From Isoetes taiwanensis (taxonomy: Eukaryota > Streptophyta > Lycopodiopsida > Isoetales > Isoetaceae), in contig JAJEKV010000038.1 of NCBI GenBank assembly GCA_021234155.1, positions 9,287,458-9,351,457 on the forward strand: a stretch of 64,000 nucleotides of DNA, given 5' to 3'. The translations under genes were made by a program, and so were the position numbers. The notes under the pieces are model-generated. The model ran no database searches and had not been told where the DNA came from. It was given only the letters and a program-made list of their open reading frames with translations. Positions 59,029-64,000 of the stretch are shown here, piece by piece. Numbering within the stretch: the stretch's first letter is position 1; each line of letters starts with the position of its first letter.

Positions 59029-60290
59029 TTGAGCAAACTAAATAAAGGCCAACGATGTAAGGGGAAGAAGATGGAAGTATGGAAGTTGGCGAGGAGTCCA
59101 ACTTCCCGATTCGTGAAAATAGATCACGACATGCACGTAAAATTTGTTGAGAATTTGGTGACACGATCAGTCATAGGCTTCTTTACAGGAGGCTTTCTGG
59201 ACCTCCGAAAATTGGAATACTGGCTCTCAAAGACACACGAAGAAATTAGGGCCTACCTCAACACGAATCGCTAAAGGCTTTGGGAAGTAACTTCTTTCTC
59301 ATTCTTTTTGATAGCTAAGTAGTGGTAGATAAGATGGTGTCCCTTGATGTAGACTCATTCATGGGAGAGTACATTTTATATCAATATTACTCACCTGGCT
59401 TCTCTCCCTATCAAATCTCGGCCATCAAAATTCCGTGTTGGTTAGAGATCGAACACTTACCTCCAGACATGTTGGTACCTGAATTCTTAAAGGTCATTGC
59501 TAACACAGTAGGAGCATATATCTCACATTCCATCGCAAAAGGACCAAAGATTTGTGTAGCAATACCAGCAACGTCAGGCATACCTAAAGGGGTGGTAGTT
59601 AAGAGTGGCAAATGCTCTTTCAAGTTCCCCCTGAAATTGACCAATAGATGGGAAATATACAGAATGTTTTCGGACATAAAGATTGAAGGACTAGAAGAGA
59701 ACCCCCAAGTCAGGTCTACAAAAGCTGGGACTCGTCAACAACAAGCTCCGACTGGCCTTAACGATCCTCCCACATCCAATGGTGCACCAATTTGCCACCC
59801 CATCACTCAAGTAAGTATCACCCCATGCGCCCCTAGCCAGGGAGGTGAGAATCACTGTTCTAACATCGTGGGAAAGCTAGCTAATGTATCGGCAATACAG
59901 CCCAGTAATCTCATAAGTCTACCAAAAGCAGACGATCAGTCATGGGAAGTGGTAGGTTCCAAACAAAAAGGGAAGACTAGGAACATCGCTCGGAGGAGCG
60001 GAGCACTCCGGTCAAAACCTCTCCCCCAGGCATCTCCAAGTACTCACATTGTTCTAGGAGCAAAAAATCCTTTCTCTCAGTACATTCTGGAAACAACAAA
60101 CACAGAGAAGGGAACGCTTGCTGAAGCGGAAGGAGGGATTGAGAGAGATATAGTGGTATATGGGGAATTGGATGAAATAGAAAGAGTCATTCCCCCAAAC
60201 AAAAATAAGTGGGCGGATCTAACGGAAGAGGAGGACATGGTGGATGAAGATCCCCCTACTCTAACAAGAAAAAAAAAAACAAAAAGGTAA
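59029..60290 (+). pseudogene. LINE ORF1, DUF4283-like
   Basis: ORF 59029-59274 encodes VTRSVIGFFTGGFLDLRKLEYWLS. After a stop, ORF 59322-60290 (322 codons) continues with LDVDSFMGEYILYQY, IPCWLEIEHLPPDML and KVIANTVGAYISH, the usual pattern of the nucleic-acid-binding Gag-like ORF1 of plant L1 elements (DUF4283). The C-terminal half is low-complexity and ends in a basic KKKTKR. No zinc knuckle is seen. The frame break at about 59270-59320 splits the conserved domain, so this copy is broken. Confidence 0.72.
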
Positions 60291-60354
60291 CAAGCACAAG
60301 TCTAGAAGAAGAAGGGTTGGATAGCATGAAAAGGAAAAGGGTCAGGAAACATCT

Positions 60355-61330
60355 CTTTATGAATCATAAAATTCTCGGTTGGAATATTAGGGGAGTAAAA
60401 TCCTCGAATACAAGAAAGTAGGTTAGCAAGCGCCATAAAGGGGATCAACAGGATGTGATATGTTTACAAGAACATAAGTGTAAAAAAGGAAGAAATACAG
60501 GAGCTGTTCAAAGTAATAGGCAATGAATGCGGGTGGGTATTCTTTGCGATAAAGGAAACTTCTAGTCTGAGGGACCCTCATCGGCGTGGAAAAAGAAGTA
60601 AAAGTATGTGAGTCCACAGTGTAGGCAGACTTGGGAGATGGTCTCTAATCTTATGGCAACATGAAGGTAAAGTATGGGGCTTGGTGAGCGTCGCCCATAA
60701 CAACCCCAGAGGCGAGAGGAGCCCTATGGGCCACTCTTAGGCACAAATTAAAAGGTTTGGGAACAAGGTAGTTTTGGCTAATGGTAGGAGATTTCAATAT
60801 GGTGGAGGCAGTTGAGGATAGACAAGGGGTATCATCCGCAATTGTGCATGGGTTTGAGAAAGTCTGATTGGTGCAAAAGCTGTTAGAAGATATAGGCTTC
60901 ATGGAAGTAGGCGGAGATAAGGGGCTATACATGGTGTAACCGGATGGATAGGCATGGGTAGGACTTATGCAAGACATGATAGATGCTACATCAACGATGA
61001 GGCACTTACCATCCTTCCAAATGCGCATAGATCCAACCTTCTACAAAATGCTATCTCGGATCACAATCCCACGGGTCATATCTACCCGTGATTTGCCGAT
61101 TAGAACCTCTAAAAACAAGATTCAAACTCAACACTAGATATCCGAAAGATCCGAGAATTTGTGGAGGCCACAGCAAAAGCATATGGCAATCCCACTTTGA
61201 AGCGGGCTCAGGGATGGAAACCATGATAACGGCCCCGGGCAATATAAAAATTATGCCAAAAGTTGGGGTAGAGCTAAAGTGCAAAGGGAGAGGGGAGAGT
61301 TGGATAGCCTTTACAATCAGCTCCACTCAC
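60355..61330 (+). pseudogene. LINE ORF2 endonuclease domain
   Basis: Frames at 60355-60480 give ILGWNIRGVKSS and QQDVICLQEHKC, the first motifs of the AP-like (EEP) endonuclease that nicks the target. About 60780-60900 gives MVGDFNMVEAVEDRQG, the GDFN motif. About 61020-61080 gives a SRITIPRVIST segment where SDHxP would be expected, so the last catalytic motif appears changed or shifted. Several stops and frame changes occur. Confidence 0.75.
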
Positions 61331-61559
61331 TTAGAGCATTGGGCCCGAATGATGGGATAGAGGAGAAGGGAATAATAGAACAGATAAAGGCACTAGAGGA
61401 AGTCAAGATAATGGAGAACGGTGATGCAAAGCGGGATTGACTTGGCTAAATGAAGGTGATAAATGCACCAAGTTCTTCTTTAAGTCGTGAAAAGAAAAGA
61501 AGAGGTCGTCTACTCTATCAACCATTGCACTAGGCGACGGCTCGACCCTCAAATCCCCA

Positions 61560-62880
61560 GGGGATCTAAAAAGGTACTTATATAATCATTTCCAAGGTTT
61601 TTTTGGGGAACATAACCTACCATTCCAAGATACATACGAAGAGTTAGTGATCTCAAAAGTTTCACCTATAATGAGCTCTAGCCAAAAAGATATTCTGAGT
61701 CGCTCTCTCTCTATGGAGGATCTTGAAAAAGCCACCCTCTTATTGGCTAAGAATAAATGTCCGGGTATGGATGGAATTCCCATCGAATTCTACCAATGCA
61801 ATTGGGAATGGATTAAAAATGATATCTTTTCGACATACACGGACTTCTTGCAAGCTGAAAATTTAAACCCAAGATTGAATCTGTCGCATTGCCACGGTAC
61901 CTAAGTGCAAGGAGCCAAGCACAATTAATGATTGGAGGCCTATCACACTCCTATCTGCATTTTACAAAATCATAGCCAAGGCTATGGCAGAGAAGATCAA
62001 ACCAATTTTAGCGGAAGGTATCTCACAGGCCCAATCTGGCTTCTTACCCAGGGTAGGAGTATTCCGAGCAATGTGGCGCCAGACTTTTGAAGGGTTGTAA
62101 TCGGGCCGAAAAACAGGACAAAAGTAGCCTATCTAAAGCTAGATTTCACCAAGGCATATGACAAAGCATTAGATGGAGTTTTCGCATAAAATGATGCTCT
62201 GCCGGGTTGTGGGGATATTTTTACGAAGGGGTAATGAAACTATTGAGATCACTCGAGCCTCAGTCTTATTTCAAGGTGAATCATCTCCTATATTTGAGAT
62301 TAAGAGGGGCATCAGGCAAGGTTGTCCCCTTGCTCCCTTCCTCTTCAATATAGCAGCAGAAGCTCTCTCACAGTTATTCCTGCAAGCATCTGCAGACGGT
62401 CTCATTCAGGGACTAGAAATGTGGGACGGTTCTCAACAAATCAGTAAACCGGTGCATGCACCGACTCATTTACATTTTATCGAGGCAGAGGAAAACAATA
62501 TGTCATGTGCAGGACAACTACTGGCCACCTTCTCAATAGCTTCAGGTTGCCTCATAAATTGGAAAAAATGCTCAGTGCAGTGGCCTTTGGAGAACAGGCA
62601 TCCCATATGTTTGGAAAGCTTACCATGGAAAATTATCCCTGAGGGTGAACACTCCAACTTGTTAGGAATCCCGATGGGCATTAACATCACTAGTGCACCT
62701 AATATGGGATGAAATGCTACTAGGCCTACATAAACACCTAAATTGGTGGAAGGTAGCAAAGTTATCCCTTGCGGGGAGGATTACCGTGGCAAAACATGTG
62801 CTAAGTAATACTTATGTATACATATCATCAATTCTACTTGCTCGAGGGAGAAGGTGCGGGGAGTTAGAAGGGTTGATTCA
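61560..62880 (+). pseudogene. LINE ORF2 reverse transcriptase, catalytic box lost
   Basis: Recognisable motifs are KNKCPGMDGIPIEFYQ (about 61750), INDWRPITLLSAFYKIIAKA (61925-61990), AQSGFLP, AYLKLDFTKAYDKAL (62130-62170) and IKRGIRQGCPLAPFLFNIAAEAL (62300-62365). Where YADDT should stand, codons at 62455-62466 read HAPT: both catalytic aspartates are gone and a codon is missing. The downstream thumb ends in NTYVYISSILLARG. Frames shift repeatedly. Confidence 0.85.
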
Positions 62881-63960
62881 AACTTCGCCCGGGGAGGTAA
62901 TGAAGAAGGTGCAACGATCAAAATTGCTTGGTGGAAGTGCAAGAGGGACAAAAGCAGAAGGGGAATTGGTATGTTTGACATAGTCTTCAGAGCAAAGTAT
63001 TAATAGCCAAATTCATATGGATGATTCTTCAGGAAAGGGTGAAGTCTCGGGTTTGCACCTCATCAACCAAGCTCTATTGTATTCTTGTAAGCATAGTAAG
63101 CCTTACGTCAAGGTGTCGCTTCCATGGTCTCTCTTCTTTGATCTCAAGCCATGTAAAAAGCCTCCCCTTTACGAAGGGTCTTATTTCGCTTGGAATGCCA
63201 TAAAGAAACTATTCACGCTTGATATCGGCAAATTTAAAGCGGGGACCTCCCTCCATGGTGGGTACCGGTGGAATTGCACAATAAACAAGGCCCATTAGGT
63301 ATAGTGGCGGGGCGAGGATTGTGAAGAGATGGAAAAAGCGTGGTATACACTCTTGTGCTCGGTGGTATATGGGAGAGCACGGCCGGTTGGGAAGCATTTC
63401 AAGCCTGTTTTTTGGTTTAAAGGAGGAGGCACAAGATAATTTGGGAATGTGTGGCTTCCGTGCTCCCAAACACAATAAATAGAGGAGATCAAAGTCCATG
63501 GGTCGTACATCCTTCGATCTGACCAAACAAGTTTGTGAAGTCATGCTTCTGATGGTTTGAAGACTAAGGGATTTCTTCCGGTATCTCCCAAGTGGGAGCT
63601 AGTGATCACGGAGGACATCCTTAAAAACATCTGGAGAAACGCTTGGCTGAAATTCCTCCCTCCACGAATCAACGCCTTTCTTTGGCAAGTGATCCATGGG
63701 GTCCCAAGGGTCAATCATCTAGTCTCCAAATGGGACAATAACGTGAGCCCACTTTGCCCTATGTGTGAAGAGGAAGAAGAATCTATAGAACATTGTGCGT
63801 GGAATGTGGGATGCCGCAAAAGTATGGGCCTGGAGTCGGATAGGTTCGAATACCCCTTAGGAACCAAAGAATTCTTTGCTAGAATTCTCCCTCCGAATGG
63901 TGTCCCAAGAAGAAGATTTCTTTTCACATAGCGAGGGGCACGGGACGATCGGTCAACATG
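62881..63960 (+). pseudogene. LINE ORF2 C-terminal region with zf-RVT
   Basis: After GIGMFDIVFRAK (about 62960), ORF 63557-63931 encodes NAWLKFLPPRINAFLWQVIH, LVSKWDNN and CPMCEEEEESIEHCAWNVGC, the Cys/His-rich zf-RVT domain at the end of plant LINE ORF2. The last about 40 bases of the window hold no further motif. Confidence 0.85.
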
Positions 63961-64000
63961 GAAAAGGAGGAATGCCCGAAGTCTTCACCGAGAATCGGGG

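Larger units (their letters stand above)
58300..64000 (+). mobile_element. L1-type LINE, near full length but inactive
   Basis: ORF1 with a DUF4283-like region, then endonuclease, reverse transcriptase and zf-RVT follow in order on the plus strand, running off the window. The 5' boundary is approximate. It is related to the LINE fragments at 12.6-14.4 and 40 kb. Confidence 0.85.

Overview
The window looks like nuclear DNA of a land plant. It carries plant-type LTR retrotransposons (Ty3/gypsy, a chromodomain gypsy, Ty1/copia), L1-type LINEs, a plant receptor-like-protein (LRR) pseudogene, MITEs, and one intact intron-containing host gene. The species cannot be fixed from sequence alone. A large repeat-rich genome such as a fern, lycophyte or gymnosperm is my guess.

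Layout. 1-~7,020: Ty3/gypsy element on the minus strand (LTR, tRNA-Gln-type primer site, intact gag-protease ORF, then broken archaeal-type RNase H, reverse transcriptase, RNase H and integrase). 7.1-12.6 kb: no recognisable gene, one fold-back element. 12.6-14.4 kb: 5'-truncated LINE with target-site duplication. 15.6-16.4 kb: lone ORF resembling an L1 ORF1 protein. 16.8-17.5 kb: Mutator-type MITE with perfect 9-bp target duplication. 18.2-18.4 kb: strong RNA-type hairpin. 19-23.9 kb: degenerate sequence. 23.9-27.7 kb: second, broken Ty3/gypsy (plus strand) interrupted by a TRIM-like element. 29.0-31.5 kb: internally deleted chromovirus. 31.5-33.9 kb: LRR receptor-like-protein pseudogene, broken by a TIR element and a compound microsatellite. 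35.3-37.1 kb: intact seven-exon NSE4 gene (SMC5/6 complex) on the minus strand, the only clearly functional host gene. 40.0-40.7 kb: LINE 3' fragment. 41.1-52.3 kb: a Ty1/copia element (minus strand) split by an ~8.3 kb polypyrimidine array. 52.3-58.3 kb: no recognisable gene. 58.3-64.0 kb: a long but dead L1-type LINE running off the right edge.

The most unusual structure is the array at about 42.88-51.17 kb. It holds three diverged units of about 2.2-3.2 kb. Each unit joins a GC-rich leader, a long CT-rich tract, an identical five-box heat-shock-element match, and a tRNA-like segment with RNA polymerase III A and B boxes. It sits between the gag/protease and integrase parts of the copia element. 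An assembly gap of exactly 100 N lies inside it, so its true size is unknown.

The genes do not form a pathway: NSE4 acts in DNA repair, and everything else is mobile-element sequence or decayed coding sequence.
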